The notes: generated from the letters alone by a model not told the origin. A stretch of DNA of 64,000 nucleotides from DATLGB01 sp038232275 (GCA_038232275.1 JBBSIC010000009.1:13614-77613); one strand, 5' to 3'. Numbered from the stretch's first letter, positions 1 through 8,574 are shown. Made by a program: numbers and translations.

Positions 1-549
1 CCGCGGATGGACGATCGGCGCGTCGGGCAGCACGCCGTCGGCGCGTGGCGCGTGGTGGTCGGTGACGACCACGCCCATCCCGGCCGCCCGTGCGGCGGCG
101 ACCTCCTCCACGGCGGTTATCGCGCAGTCCGCCGTCAGCAGCAGCTGCGTGCCGCGGGCGGCGAGGCGCTGGACGGTCGCGGCCGCGAGGCCGTACCCGT
201 CCTCGGTCCGGCTGGGCAGAAACCAGTCCACCCGGGCGCCGAGCGTGCGCAGGGCGCGCACGAGGATCGCCGTCGAGGCGATGCCGTCGACGTCGTAGTC
301 GCCGTGCACGGTGATGCGCGAGCCCCGCTCGACGTGGCCGAGCACGATCGCTGCCGCCTCGCGCAGGCCGCCGAAGGCGTCGAGCGGGTGGCGGACGTCG
401 GCGGCCAAAAACGCCCGCGCCGCGGCGGGGTCCGCCAGCCCGCGGCGGGTCAGGATCTGCGCGACCGTGTGCGAGAGCCCGAGCTCGCGCTCCAGGCGCT
501 GGGCGGCGGCGAAGTCATAGGGGCGGATCTCGAAGCGCGCGTCGGCCAC
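1..549 (-). CDS. recJ: Single-stranded-DNA-specific exonuclease RecJ, N-terminal part (runs off the window)
   Basis: The first 183 residues of RecJ, the 5'-3' single-strand exonuclease of recombination and base-excision repair; the rest lies beyond base 1. The DHH phosphoesterase signatures are visible: HGDYDVDG at residues 82-89 (motif I, Mn-binding aspartates) and TDHH at 163-166 (motif III). The GTG start at 549 was chosen because RecJ proteins begin shortly before this conserved block and no in-frame ATG precedes it. The gene is last in a minus-strand series after secDF and a small membrane protein, a common neighbourhood for recJ. Family assignment is firm; completeness cannot be judged. 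Confidence 0.93.
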   Translation of the reverse strand, partial: MADARFEIRPYDFAAAQRLERELGLSHTVAQILTRRGLADPAAARAFLAADVRHPLDAFGGLREAAAIVLGHVERGSRITVHGDYDVDGIASTAILVRALRTLGARVDWFLPSRTEDGYGLAAATVQRLAARGTQLLLTADCAITAVEEVAAARAAGMGVVVTDHHAPRADGVLPDAPIVHPR

Positions 550-593
550 CGGCCGAAGGTACGCGCGCGGCCGGATGGATCAGCCGCCGCCGC

Positions 594-890
594 TCAGCGA
601 GGTGGCGCGAGACCGCCGCGGGCATCGTCGGCGAGGCGCTCCTGGCGCACGCCGACGAACCACACCACGGCGAGCCCGATCAGCACGCCGGGAACCGCCT
701 CGACCGCGGTGATCAGGTGCGTGTCGCCGCGACCCGGCACCGAGAAGCCGCTGATCAGCAAGCCGAACACGAACGCGCCGACGACCGCGCCGAGAAACGC
801 GCCGACGATCCCCGACCAGAAGCGATCGGGCAGGAAGATCGTGAAGTGCCACAGAGCCAGACCGGTCATGATCCAGACGAGTGCGGCCAT
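594..890 (-). CDS. Small integral membrane protein of unknown function
   Basis: A 98-residue protein with about three hydrophobic segments (roughly residues 2-20, 25-48 and 60-80), small glycines throughout and a short charged tail. The layout resembles the small GlsB/YeaQ/transglycosylase-associated class, but I see no diagnostic signature. Its ATG overlaps the secDF stop codon (ATGA, bases 887-890), so it is probably translationally coupled to secDF and may be a small partner of the translocon region. recJ follows after about 44 bases. No function is assigned. Confidence 0.75.
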   Translation of the reverse strand: MAALVWIMTGLALWHFTIFLPDRFWSGIVGAFLGAVVGAFVFGLLISGFSVPGRGDTHLITAVEAVPGVLIGLAVVWFVGVRQERLADDARGGLAPPR

Positions 891-3769
891 CAGCGGGGCC
901 GGCCGTGGCTCTTGTTGCGGGGCTTGCGCGGCTTGGCGTCCTCACCCTCGCCGTCGCCGGTGCCCGGCGCGGGCGGACCAGCCGGGCCGCCGGCCGCGCG
1001 GGCACGCCGGCCGCCCGGGGGACGCTGCCCCGCCGAGCGCGGCGGCGCGACCACGGGCCTCGTCTCGACGCCGAGCTGGGAGACCATCTCCTCGAACTCC
1101 TCCTGGCTGACGCCCTCCGCCGGATCGGCGGTCGTGCGCCGCCGGCGCGTGGACGGCGCGACGTCGACGGGGCCGCCGGCGGACGCCACCGCGTACGCCG
1201 GGATCGCGCCGTGCTCGGCGAGGATCCGCGCGTGCCGCGCCCGGTAGATCGGCTCGCGCTCCTTCCAGTGCGTGAGCACCGGCGAGGCGATGAAGATCGA
1301 CGAGTACGCGCCCGACGCGATGCCGACGACCAGCGCGAACGCGAAGTCCTTGAGCGTGTCGCCGCCGAACAGCAGCAGCGCGATGACGGGCAGCAGGGTG
1401 CAGAACGACGTCGCCAGCGACCGGGTGAGGACCTCGGCCATCGAGCGGTTGACGACCTGCGAGAAGGCCGCGTTGGGCATGCGCGGCATGTTCTCGCGGA
1501 TGCGGTCGAACACGATGATCGTGTCGTAGAGCGAGAAGCCCAGGATGGTCAGCAGCGCCGCGACCGTCGACGCCGTCACCTCCCGGCCCAGCAGCGCGTA
1601 GACGCCGCCCGTTATGAGGATGTCGTGCATCAGCGCGATCAGCACGGGCACGGCGAACTTCCACTCGAAGCGCAGGGCGATGTACATCGAGATCACGGCC
1701 AGCGAGGCGAGGATGGCCTTCAGCGCGGAGTTGGCGATGGTCTTGCCGAAGGTCGGGCCGATCGAGTCCGAGGACGACTGCTGCAGGCCGAAGCTCTGCC
1801 GCAGGGCGCTCTCGACCCTGCTGACCTGCGGCGGCTTGAGCGAGCCGGTGGAGATCTGCACCACGTTCTTGCCCAGCGCCGCGTCCTTGAGCGTCTGGAC
1901 CTCGACGTTGGTGAAGCCCTGCTTCTCGACCACCGAGCGCACCTGATCGACCGTCACCGGCTGGTTGAGCGAGGCCTTGATGCGCGTGCCCGCCTCGAAG
2001 TCGATGCCGAACTTCAGGCCCTTGCCGGCGATGGCGAAGGCGCCGATCAAGAGGATCAGGCCCGACAGCGAGAAAAACCAGCGCGAGGCGCCCATGAAGT
2101 CGAAGTGCCAGCGCTCGCGCTCGCTGGTCGCGCCCGTGCCCAGCGCGGCCTTGGAGCGCAGCAGCGTGGTGCCGCGCAGGGTGAGCAGCACGGCCTGGGT
2201 GGCGAGCACCGCCGTGAGCAGCGAGACCACCGTGCCGAGGCCGAGCGTGAGCGCGAAGCCCTTGACGCCCGCCGTGGCGAGGATGAACAGGATGAACGCG
2301 ACGAGGAAGGTGACGACGTTGGCGTCGACGATCGTCGAGATGCCCTTCTTGTAGCCCTCGGCGATGGCCGCGCCCGTCGATCTGCCGCGCCGCACCTCCT
2401 CCTTGACGCGCTCGAAGATGACGATGTTCGCGTCCGCCGCGACGCCGAGGCCGAGGATCAGCCCGGCGATGCCCGGCAAGGTCAGGACGATCGGGATCAG
2501 CTTGACGAGGGCGTAGAAGTACAGCGCGTAGACGGCGAGGGCGCCGACCGCGATCATGCCGAGCACGCGGTAGAACAGCAGCAGGAAGGCGGCGACGATC
2601 AAAAAGCCCACGACCCCGGCCTTGAGGCCCTGGTCGAGCGCCTGCTTGCCCAGCGAGGCCGAGACCTGCGAGCGCGAGATCAGCTCGAGCCGGATCGGCA
2701 GGGCGCCGATCTTGAGGAACTTCGCCAGGTCCTGCGCGGACTGCGTCGTGAAGCTGCCCGAGATCTGCGCGCCGGACTGGCCGTCGATACCGTCCGGGTT
2801 CTCCGCGTAGTTGATGTAGGGGACCGAGATGAGCTCGTTGTCGAGCACGATCGCGAAGTGCTGGGAGGCGTCGACCGGGCGCTGGCTGGGGAGCGCGTTG
2901 TCACGCCCGCGGTTGGCGAGGTCGCGCGTGACCTGCTGGAACTCCTGCCTGCCCTTGCTCGTGAAGTCCATCGTGACGATGGCCTCGTTGGTGGTCTGGT
3001 CGAAGTTCTGCTCCGGGTTGGTGATGTCCTTGCCCGAGAGGGCGGGCAGGTCGTGCAGCACCCACCAGGCGTCGGGCTTAGGCCCGGGCGTCCCGTCCGG
3101 GTTGGTGGGCCGGTCGGCTCGGACGATCAGGATGCCGTTGGGCACGCGGATGGACTCGGCGCCCGCGGGACGCTCGCCGCCGGGCTGGTCCTGCCAGAGC
3201 TTGCTCTCGTCGGTCTCCGGGAGGCCGCCGTTGAGCGGCTTGTGCGCCTTGTCGAAGCCATAGAAGCGGGGCTCGGACGACGTCGTCGTGGTCCTGGCGT
3301 TGAACGGGGGGCACTTGGCCGCGCGCTTGACGGCGTTGTAGAAGCCCGGGATCTGCTGCGTGCCGCCGTTGACCTGGTCCGGGTTGGTCTTGCACGACTC
3401 GTCCAGGAGGGTCTTCTCCCAGTCATAGAAGTACATCTGCGCCGTGCTGCCGACCTGGTTGGCGGCCCGCTGGGCGTCCTTGACGGCCGGGAGGTCGACC
3501 TCGACCTGGTCCTTGCCCGACCGGCTGATCGACGGCTCGGCCACGCCGAGGGAGTCGACCCGCTCGCGGATGATGTCGACCGCGCGGTCCAGCGCGTCCT
3601 GCGTGATCGTCGGCTGCTGCTTGGTCGGCTTGGCCTGGTAGACGAGCGAGACGCCGCCCTGCAGGTCCAGCCCGAGCTTGGTATCGCGCGTGACGGCGAC
3701 GACGACCGACCCGGCGATCAGCCCGAGGACGAGAAGCAGGACGAAGAGGTTGCGGCGGCGCTCGGACAT
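890..3769 (-). CDS. secDF: Protein translocase subunit SecDF (SecD and SecF fused)
   Basis: A 959-residue fusion of SecD and SecF, the RND-type membrane factor that uses the proton gradient to pull secreted proteins out of SecYEG. The SecD half has TM1 (residues 7-27), the GLDLQGG motif (33-39), a large extracytoplasmic domain and a six-TM core containing LGLGVAADANIVIFER. The SecF half begins near residue 565 with TM1 and GIDFEAGT, and later has SLYDTIIVFDRIRENM. A disordered basic/proline-rich tail of about 100 residues ends the protein. Fused SecDF is known in Bacillus; many actinobacteria have separate genes. The next gene is coupled by ATGA. Upstream, 38 bases separate it from the PAS/zinc-ribbon gene. 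Confidence 0.96.
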   Translation of the reverse strand: MSERRRNLFVLLLVLGLIAGSVVVAVTRDTKLGLDLQGGVSLVYQAKPTKQQPTITQDALDRAVDIIRERVDSLGVAEPSISRSGKDQVEVDLPAVKDAQRAANQVGSTAQMYFYDWEKTLLDESCKTNPDQVNGGTQQIPGFYNAVKRAAKCPPFNARTTTTSSEPRFYGFDKAHKPLNGGLPETDESKLWQDQPGGERPAGAESIRVPNGILIVRADRPTNPDGTPGPKPDAWWVLHDLPALSGKDITNPEQNFDQTTNEAIVTMDFTSKGRQEFQQVTRDLANRGRDNALPSQRPVDASQHFAIVLDNELISVPYINYAENPDGIDGQSGAQISGSFTTQSAQDLAKFLKIGALPIRLELISRSQVSASLGKQALDQGLKAGVVGFLIVAAFLLLFYRVLGMIAVGALAVYALYFYALVKLIPIVLTLPGIAGLILGLGVAADANIVIFERVKEEVRRGRSTGAAIAEGYKKGISTIVDANVVTFLVAFILFILATAGVKGFALTLGLGTVVSLLTAVLATQAVLLTLRGTTLLRSKAALGTGATSERERWHFDFMGASRWFFSLSGLILLIGAFAIAGKGLKFGIDFEAGTRIKASLNQPVTVDQVRSVVEKQGFTNVEVQTLKDAALGKNVVQISTGSLKPPQVSRVESALRQSFGLQQSSSDSIGPTFGKTIANSALKAILASLAVISMYIALRFEWKFAVPVLIALMHDILITGGVYALLGREVTASTVAALLTILGFSLYDTIIVFDRIRENMPRMPNAAFSQVVNRSMAEVLTRSLATSFCTLLPVIALLLFGGDTLKDFAFALVVGIASGAYSSIFIASPVLTHWKEREPIYRARHARILAEHGAIPAYAVASAGGPVDVAPSTRRRRTTADPAEGVSQEEFEEMVSQLGVETRPVVAPPRSAGQRPPGGRRARAAGGPAGPPAPGTGDGEGEDAKPRKPRNKSHGRPR

Positions 3770-3807
3770 GCGGTGAGTCGGTCGTGCGGGAACTGCTGAC
3801 GCGGAGG

Positions 3808-4263
3808 CTACTTGGGCTTCTGCGGGGTGAGGACGACGAGCAGCCCGCCATCCTCATCGTACGCGGGGAACAGGTCGGCAAGGGCCGTCGCCGGCAGGTC
3901 GCCCTCCGCGTGGACCCGCACCGGCTTGGCGAGCTGGCGCACGCCCCACTCCAGCGCGGTCGACACCGGGTCCTCCGCGGTGTCGAACTCGAGCCCGAGG
4001 ACCTCGCCGACCGGCCGCCCGATCGTCTTCTCGTCCGACAGCCCGGTCAGCTCCTTGGACCCGCGCCCGCAGGCGATGATGCGGCCCTTCTGGTCGCACG
4101 TGAAAAACGCGGCGTTGGGGGCCGGGTAGTAGTCGTCCAGCAGCTCGAAGAGAAAGCCGAAGCCGCAGTTCGCACAGCCCTTGGGCATGTTGCGAAAGCC
4201 CGCGGTGCGCTCGGTCTCTGAGGTGCGGCGACCGCAGTTGGGACAGATGAAGAGATGCGCCAT
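3808..4263 (-). CDS. Zinc-ribbon plus PAS-domain protein, putative sensor
   Basis: A 151-residue protein with an N-terminal zinc ribbon (CxxC at residues 7-10 and 30-33) followed by a PAS-like fold (about 42-147: TCDQKGRIIACGRGSKELTG, then GRPVGEVLG). No kinase, cyclase or HTH output domain is attached, so it probably acts through protein contacts or redox/metal sensing; the ligand is unknown. It is the first gene of the minus-strand unit leading into secDF (38-base gap) and is divergent from dipZ. A TAGATT -10 hexamer 11 bases before the ATG suggests a near-leaderless transcript. Soluble, cytoplasmic by appearance. Confidence 0.82.
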   Translation of the reverse strand: MAHLFICPNCGRRTSETERTAGFRNMPKGCANCGFGFLFELLDDYYPAPNAAFFTCDQKGRIIACGRGSKELTGLSDEKTIGRPVGEVLGLEFDTAEDPVSTALEWGVRQLAKPVRVHAEGDLPATALADLFPAYDEDGGLLVVLTPQKPK

Positions 4264-4354
4264 CGCGGGGGGCCAATCTAGGAGGCTTGGCTAAATCGCG
4301 AGTTTAGGGGCGTCCGGTAACGCTCCCGCGACGTAGAAGACCCTCGGAGACCCG
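4264..4354. promoter_or_regulatory. Divergent promoter region with a 17-base near-palindrome
   Basis: Between the PAS gene (minus) and dipZ (plus). Bases 4291-4307 read ctaaatcgcgagtttag, with 5-base arms (CTAAA/TTTAG) around a TCGCGA core, a plausible operator. A minus-strand TAGATT lies at 4275-4280. For dipZ a GGAG lies about 8 bases before the ATG. This stretch is much more AT-rich than its surroundings. Confidence 0.5.
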
Positions 4355-6028
4355 ATGAGCGTCCTTCTCGCCGCCCTGTTCGCCCTCGTGGCAGGATTCG
4401 GCACGGCCTTCTCGCCGTGCGTGCTGCCCGTGCTGCCGCTCGCCTTGTCGGGGGCGGCGGCGGGCGGCCGCCGGCGGCCGGTCGGCATCGCGCTCGGGCT
4501 CGCCGCCTCGTTCGCCTTCGCGACGCTCGCGCTCGCCTACGTGATCACCGCGCTGGGGCTTCCGGACGACCTGCTGCGGACGATCGCCATCGTCGTGCTG
4601 CTCGTCTTCGGCATTGGGCTCGTCGTGCCCCCGCTCGCCGCCCGGATCGAGGGCTGGCTGAGCCGCCTGGTGCCGCAGCGCGCCGCCGGCCGCGGCGGCG
4701 ATGGGTTCGGCTCCGGCCTCGTGCTCGGCGCCTCGCTCGGGCTCCTCTACGTCCCGTGCGCGGGGCCGATCCTCGCCGCGGTGCTGACGATCCAGGCCTC
4801 GCAGGACCTCGGCGCCCAGCGCATCGTCACCGGGCTCGCCTATGCGGTCGGCACGGCGATCGGCGTGCTGATCGTCCTGCTGGCGGGCCGCAAGCTGCTC
4901 GGGCGGCTGCGCGCCAACGCCGGGCGGCTGCAGCAGGCGCTCGGCGTGGTCATGGTCGCCGTCGCCGTTCTCACGCTCTCCGGGGCAGACGGACGCCTGC
5001 GCAACGCGATCGCCGACGGCCTTCCCGCCTGGCTCGTGGATCCCACCTCCGGCATCGAGCAGTCCAAGGCGGCGGCGAACGCCTTCGACCGCAAGGCGCG
5101 GCCGTCCGGGCTGCAGGACGCCGGGCTCGCTCCCGAGCTCGTAGGCACGCAGAAGTGGTTCAACACGCCGAACGGGCGCAAGCTGACGCTGGCCTCGCTG
5201 CGCGGGCGCGTGGTGCTGATCGACTTCTGGACCTACACGTGCATCAACTGCATCCGCACCCAGCCCTACCTGAGGGCCTGGGACGCGCGCTACCGCCCGG
5301 ACGGGCTGACGATCATCGGCGTGCACTCCCCGGAGTTCGGATTCGAGAAGGACGCCGGCAACGTCGCGCGCGCCGTGCGCGAGGGCGGGCTGAAGTACCC
5401 GATCGCCCAGGACAACAACCTCACTGTCTGGACCGCCTTCCAGAACCAGTACTGGCCGGCGGAGTACCTGATCGACGCCCGCGGGCACCTGCGCTACGCC
5501 TCCTTCGGCGAGGGCGACTACGACAAGACGGAGTCGGCCATCCAGCGCCTGCTCAAGGAGGCGGGACGCTCAGGCGCTCCCGTCAGCGCCCGCCCGGTGA
5601 AGGCGCAGGCGCCCTCGCCGGGCGTCACGACGCCCGAGACCTACCTCGGGGCCGACCGCGCCCAGGGCTTCGTGAACGGCCGGATCCGGCCCGCAACGCA
5701 AGACTTCGGGGCGCTGACCGACCGCGCCGAGCTCGGCCAGGACGCGTTCGCCTACGGCGGGACCTGGACCGTCTCCGGGCACGACGCCACCGCCGGCGCG
5801 GGCGCGCGGCTGGCGGTCCGCTTCGGAGCCCGGCGCGTCTTCTTGGTGCTCGGCTCCCCCGGCCACGCGCGCAAGGTCCAGGTCCTGCTCGACGGCAAGC
5901 TGTACAAGACGGTCACGGTCGACCACCAGGGCCTCTACACGCTGGCCGACCTGTCCGCGGTGCAGTCGCGCTACCTCGAGCTGCGCTTCGAGCGCGGCGT
6001 CACGGGCTACGCGTTCACGTTCGGGTAG
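4355..6028 (+). CDS. dipZ: DipZ-type protein: CcdA membrane domain, redoxin domain and C-terminal carbohydrate-binding-like domain
   Basis: A 557-residue DipZ-like protein that carries electrons across the membrane to extracytoplasmic thiols (cytochrome c maturation or disulfide reduction). The CcdA/DsbD-like part (residues 1-210) has six TM segments and the paired cysteines FSPCVLP (C22) and YVPCAGP (C135). The thioredoxin-like domain (about 250-400) has the DipZ active site TCINC (C296/C299). The C-terminal 120 residues form a beta-rich module seen in mycobacterial DipZ. The start is ATG at 4355 with GGAG upstream. The stop codon lies inside the first unit of a 35-base tandem repeat. It is convergent with ruvB. 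Confidence 0.92.
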   Translation: MSVLLAALFALVAGFGTAFSPCVLPVLPLALSGAAAGGRRRPVGIALGLAASFAFATLALAYVITALGLPDDLLRTIAIVVLLVFGIGLVVPPLAARIEGWLSRLVPQRAAGRGGDGFGSGLVLGASLGLLYVPCAGPILAAVLTIQASQDLGAQRIVTGLAYAVGTAIGVLIVLLAGRKLLGRLRANAGRLQQALGVVMVAVAVLTLSGADGRLRNAIADGLPAWLVDPTSGIEQSKAAANAFDRKARPSGLQDAGLAPELVGTQKWFNTPNGRKLTLASLRGRVVLIDFWTYTCINCIRTQPYLRAWDARYRPDGLTIIGVHSPEFGFEKDAGNVARAVREGGLKYPIAQDNNLTVWTAFQNQYWPAEYLIDARGHLRYASFGEGDYDKTESAIQRLLKEAGRSGAPVSARPVKAQAPSPGVTTPETYLGADRAQGFVNGRIRPATQDFGALTDRAELGQDAFAYGGTWTVSGHDATAGAGARLAVRFGARRVFLVLGSPGHARKVQVLLDGKLYKTVTVDHQGLYTLADLSAVQSRYLELRFERGVTGYAFTFG

Positions 6029-6150
6029 GGGCGCGGGGCGGGACACGCGAGGTGCGCGGGTAGGGGCGCGGGGCGGGACACGCGAGGTGCGCGGGTAGGG
6101 GCGCGGCGGGACACGCGAGGTGCAGCCAGCGCGCGCGGGCGGGATACGCG
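6023..6150. repeat. 35-base tandem repeat overlapping the dipZ stop codon
   Basis: Two identical 35-base units at 6023-6057 and 6058-6092 (each begins gggtaggggcgcgg and ends cgaggtgcgc), a third at 6093-6126 lacking two Gs, and decayed copies of the cgggaYacgcgagg core near 6137-6170. The first unit contains the dipZ TAG (6026-6028). Because 35 is not a multiple of three, extra units would not extend the protein. Probably a slippage-generated minisatellite. Confidence 0.85.
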
Positions 6151-6243
6151 AGGGGCGGCTGGGGATACGCGTCTACTGCTGGCTGGTAAGGGCGGGGGCA
6201 GTCGCCCCGCGCGCGCAGCGCACGCACACGCCGGGCGGACGCG

Positions 6244-6292
6244 CCGGTGCCCGACGGTAGGTCCGCATATGACCCTTAACGTCGGGCACCGG
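6244..6292. terminator. Strong hairpin between convergent dipZ and ruvB
   Basis: A perfect 13-base inverted repeat, ccggtgcccgacg (6244-6256) and cgtcgggcaccgg (6280-6292), encloses a 23-base AT-richer loop that holds a smaller GGTC/GACC stem around cgcatat. It lies between two converging genes and lacks a U-tract. A bidirectional terminator or transcript-end stabiliser is most likely. Confidence 0.6.
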
Positions 6293-6359
6293 CCTGTGCG
6301 ACCCCGACGGCCCCGTGCCTCTCCCCACCCAGCCGCGGTTCTCGCCTGAGCGGGCGCGC

Positions 6360-7403
6360 CTAGAACAGCGCCGAAGCCGAGTCCGGCTCGGGCGGCGTGA
6401 GCCCGAGATGGCGGAAGGCGTGCGGCGTCGCGACGCGGCCGCGCGGGGTGCGCTGCAAGAATCCGCGCTGGAGCAGGTAGGGCTCGTAGACGTCCTCGAT
6501 CGTGTCCGGCTCCTCGGCCACGGTGACCGCGAGGGTGGACAGGCCGACGGGGCCGCCGCCGAAGTGCCCGCAGATCGCCTGCAGCAGCTCGCGATCCAGG
6601 CGGTCCAGGCCCTCGTCGTCGACGCCGAGCAACACCAGGGCGGCCGCGGCGGTGTCCGCGTCGATGGCGCCCGTGCCGCGAACCTGCGCGTAGTCGCGCA
6701 CGCGCTTGAGCAGGCGGTTGGCGACCCGCGGCGTGCCGCGCGCGCGCTCGGCGATGGCGCGGGCGCCCGAGGCGTCGATGTCGACCTCCAGCACGCGGGC
6801 GGAGCGCACCACGATGCGGGCGAGCTCGCCGGGGTCGTAGTGCTCGAGGCGGTGCTGGATCCCGAAGCGATCACGCAGCGGCGTCGTCAAGAGCCCCGCG
6901 CGCGTGGTCGCGCCGATCAACGTGAAGGACGGCAGCGGCAGGGTCATCACCCGCGCGCCCGCCCCCTGCCCGACGGTGATCGGCAGCTGGCGGTCCTCCA
7001 TGGCGGGATAGAAGATCTCCTCCACGGCCCGCGGGAGGCGGTGGATCTCGTCGATGAAGAAGACCGAGCGCGGCTCCAGCGAGGTCAAGAAGGCGGCGAC
7101 GTCGCCCTTGCGCTCGAGCGCCGGGCCGGCCGTCATCACGAACCGCACGCCGAGCTCGGTGGCGAGGATCTGGGCGAGCGACGTCTTGCCCAGCCCGGGC
7201 GGGCCGGCGAGCAGGACGTGGTCGAGGGCTTCGCCCCGGGCCGTCGCAGCCTGCAGCGAGACCCCGAGCTGCTCGCGTAGGGCCTCCTGGCCGATGAACT
7301 CGTCGAGCCGCCGCGGGCGCAGCGTGCGGTCGAGGTCGTCGTCCACGGGGACCTTGGTCGAGTCGTGCACGACGTCGTCGATCCCTGGCGTGCGGATGCT
7401 CAC
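6360..7403 (-). CDS. ruvB: Holliday junction branch-migration ATPase RuvB
   Basis: A 347-residue hexameric AAA+ motor that drives Holliday-junction branch migration with RuvA. Walker A is GPPGLGKT (67-74), Walker B/DEIH 118-121, sensor 1 GATTRAG (164-170), and the arginine finger lies in PLRDRF (175-180). The C-terminal winged helix ends at PPEPDSAS. The start is GTG, overlapping the ruvA stop (GTGA), which fixes the reading frame and implies translational coupling. Last gene of ruvCAB. Length and motifs are normal for the family. Confidence 0.97.
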   Translation of the reverse strand: MSIRTPGIDDVVHDSTKVPVDDDLDRTLRPRRLDEFIGQEALREQLGVSLQAATARGEALDHVLLAGPPGLGKTSLAQILATELGVRFVMTAGPALERKGDVAAFLTSLEPRSVFFIDEIHRLPRAVEEIFYPAMEDRQLPITVGQGAGARVMTLPLPSFTLIGATTRAGLLTTPLRDRFGIQHRLEHYDPGELARIVVRSARVLEVDIDASGARAIAERARGTPRVANRLLKRVRDYAQVRGTGAIDADTAAAALVLLGVDDEGLDRLDRELLQAICGHFGGGPVGLSTLAVTVAEEPDTIEDVYEPYLLQRGFLQRTPRGRVATPHAFRHLGLTPPEPDSASALF

Positions 7404-7984
7404 CGGCGCGCGCCCTTCAAGGCGTGGGCGATCAGGTCCTCGGGCGCGCCGTCCGGCGCGGTGGCCAGCAGCTCCTCCGCCTCCTGCACGCTGAAGCCGA
7501 GCCCGACGAGCCCGGCGCGCGCCTCCAGGCGCGGATCGTGCAGGCGCGCGTCGGTGATCACGATCGCGTCCGGCGCCGGCAGGCCGCTGACCTTCCCGCG
7601 CAGCTCGGCGACGATGCGCTCCGCGGTGCGCTTGCCGATGCCCTGCACCGCCTGCAGCCGCGCGGTGTCACCGGCGGCGATCGAGGAGAGCAGCTCGCCG
7701 GGCGGGCCGCCCGACAGCACGGCGAGGGCGACCTTGGGACCGACGGACTGCACGCCGATCAGCAGCAGGAACAGGTCGCGCTCGGCCTCGGTGGCGAAGC
7801 CGTAGAGGTGCATGCCGTCCTCGCGCACGATCAGGTGGGTGTGCAGCGTCGCCGGGAGCCCGACGCCCGCGACCCGGCTGAGCGTCTCGGCACTGACGCC
7901 GGCGCGGTAGCCGACCCCGCCGCAGACCAGCACGACGTAGTCGCCGCAGCGCGCCGCCACCTCCCCGCTGAGCAGCGCGATCAT
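7400..7984 (-). CDS. ruvA: Holliday junction DNA helicase RuvA
   Basis: A 194-residue RuvA, which binds the four-way junction as a tetramer and loads RuvB. It has an N-terminal OB fold (1-65: MIALLSGEV, GVGYRAGVS), tandem helix-hairpin-helix motifs (about 70-145: GVQSVGPKVALAVLS and VQGIGKRTAERIVAELR), and a C-terminal RuvB-contacting domain (about 150-194: GLVGLGFSVQEAEELL). The ATG at 7984 overlaps the ruvC stop (ATGA), and the stop overlaps the ruvB GTG. In-frame sequence continues upstream past ruvC, so a long-ORF caller may merge it wrongly with unrelated sequence. Confidence 0.96.
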   Translation of the reverse strand: MIALLSGEVAARCGDYVVLVCGGVGYRAGVSAETLSRVAGVGLPATLHTHLIVREDGMHLYGFATEAERDLFLLLIGVQSVGPKVALAVLSGGPPGELLSSIAAGDTARLQAVQGIGKRTAERIVAELRGKVSGLPAPDAIVITDARLHDPRLEARAGLVGLGFSVQEAEELLATAPDGAPEDLIAHALKGARR

Positions 7985-8487
7985 CCGGCGACCCCGGCCA
8001 TGGCGGCCCGCAGCGGCGCCGCGTTGGCGTGGCAGATGGCGACGGCGAGCGCGTCGGCGGCGTGGTCGGGCGCCGGCAGCTCGGCGAGCGCGAGCACCGA
8101 CTGGACCATGCGCTGCACCTGGTCCTTGGCCGCGCGGCCCGTGCCGCAGACCGCGCCCTTGACCTGCTGCGGCGTGTAGCTCGCGCACTCGAGCCCGGCC
8201 TGGCCGGCGGCGAGCAGCACGACGCCGCGCGCCTGGCCGACGGCGAACGCCGAGTGGGCGTTGGTGCCGAAGTAGAGGTCCTCGACGGCCAGTGCGTCGG
8301 GGCGGTGCTCGGCCAGCAGCTCGCCGATCCGGGCGTGGATCGCCGTCAGCCGCAGGGGCATCGCGGTGCCCGGTGAGGTCGCGATCACGCCGCCGTCGAG
8401 GGCGACCAGGCGCCCGCCGACGCGCGCGACCACGCCGTAGCCGGTGTTGGCGGTGCCAGGATCGATGCCGAGGATGACCACGTCCAC
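7981..8487 (-). CDS. ruvC: Crossover junction endodeoxyribonuclease RuvC
   Basis: A 168-residue RuvC, the resolvase that cuts Holliday junctions after RuvAB migration. The RNase-H-like acidic residues are in place: D9 in LGIDPGTANTG, E69 in LAVEDLYFG, and H142/D145 in DHAADALA (the His variant is also known in other bacteria). The GTG start at 8487 was chosen over an upstream in-frame extension because residue 1 then lies directly before the first beta-strand and GGAG precedes it by about 10 bases. First gene of the overlapping ruvCAB operon. Confidence 0.95.
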   Translation of the reverse strand: MDVVILGIDPGTANTGYGVVARVGGRLVALDGGVIATSPGTAMPLRLTAIHARIGELLAEHRPDALAVEDLYFGTNAHSAFAVGQARGVVLLAAGQAGLECASYTPQQVKGAVCGTGRAAKDQVQRMVQSVLALAELPAPDHAADALAVAICHANAAPLRAAMAGVAG

Positions 8488-8546
8488 GGCGTGGATTCTC
8501 CGTGTCGGCCCGGACGCCTTCCGGCGGGCCGGCCGCAACGACTGAA

Positions 8547-8574
8547 GGCGCGGCGCCCCGTGGGGCGCCGCGCC
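8547..8574. terminator. GC-rich hairpin between the MMPL remnant and ruvC
   Basis: A perfect 13-base stem, ggcgcggcgcccc (8547-8559) and ggggcgccgcgcc (8562-8574). It lies 3' of the transporter fragment on the minus strand and about 60 bases before ruvC, where a terminator of the lost transporter gene would be. There is no U-tract. Confidence 0.5.

Noticed and set aside
881..3799. A 972-codon open frame on the plus strand opposite secDF
   Set aside because: It is a GC-bias shadow: arginine/alanine/leucine-rich composition, no family signature, and the opposite strand encodes an unmistakable SecDF.
6023..6150. Possible CRISPR array
   Set aside because: The repeats are directly adjacent with no unique spacers, only about three units, and no cas genes are near; it is a tandem repeat.
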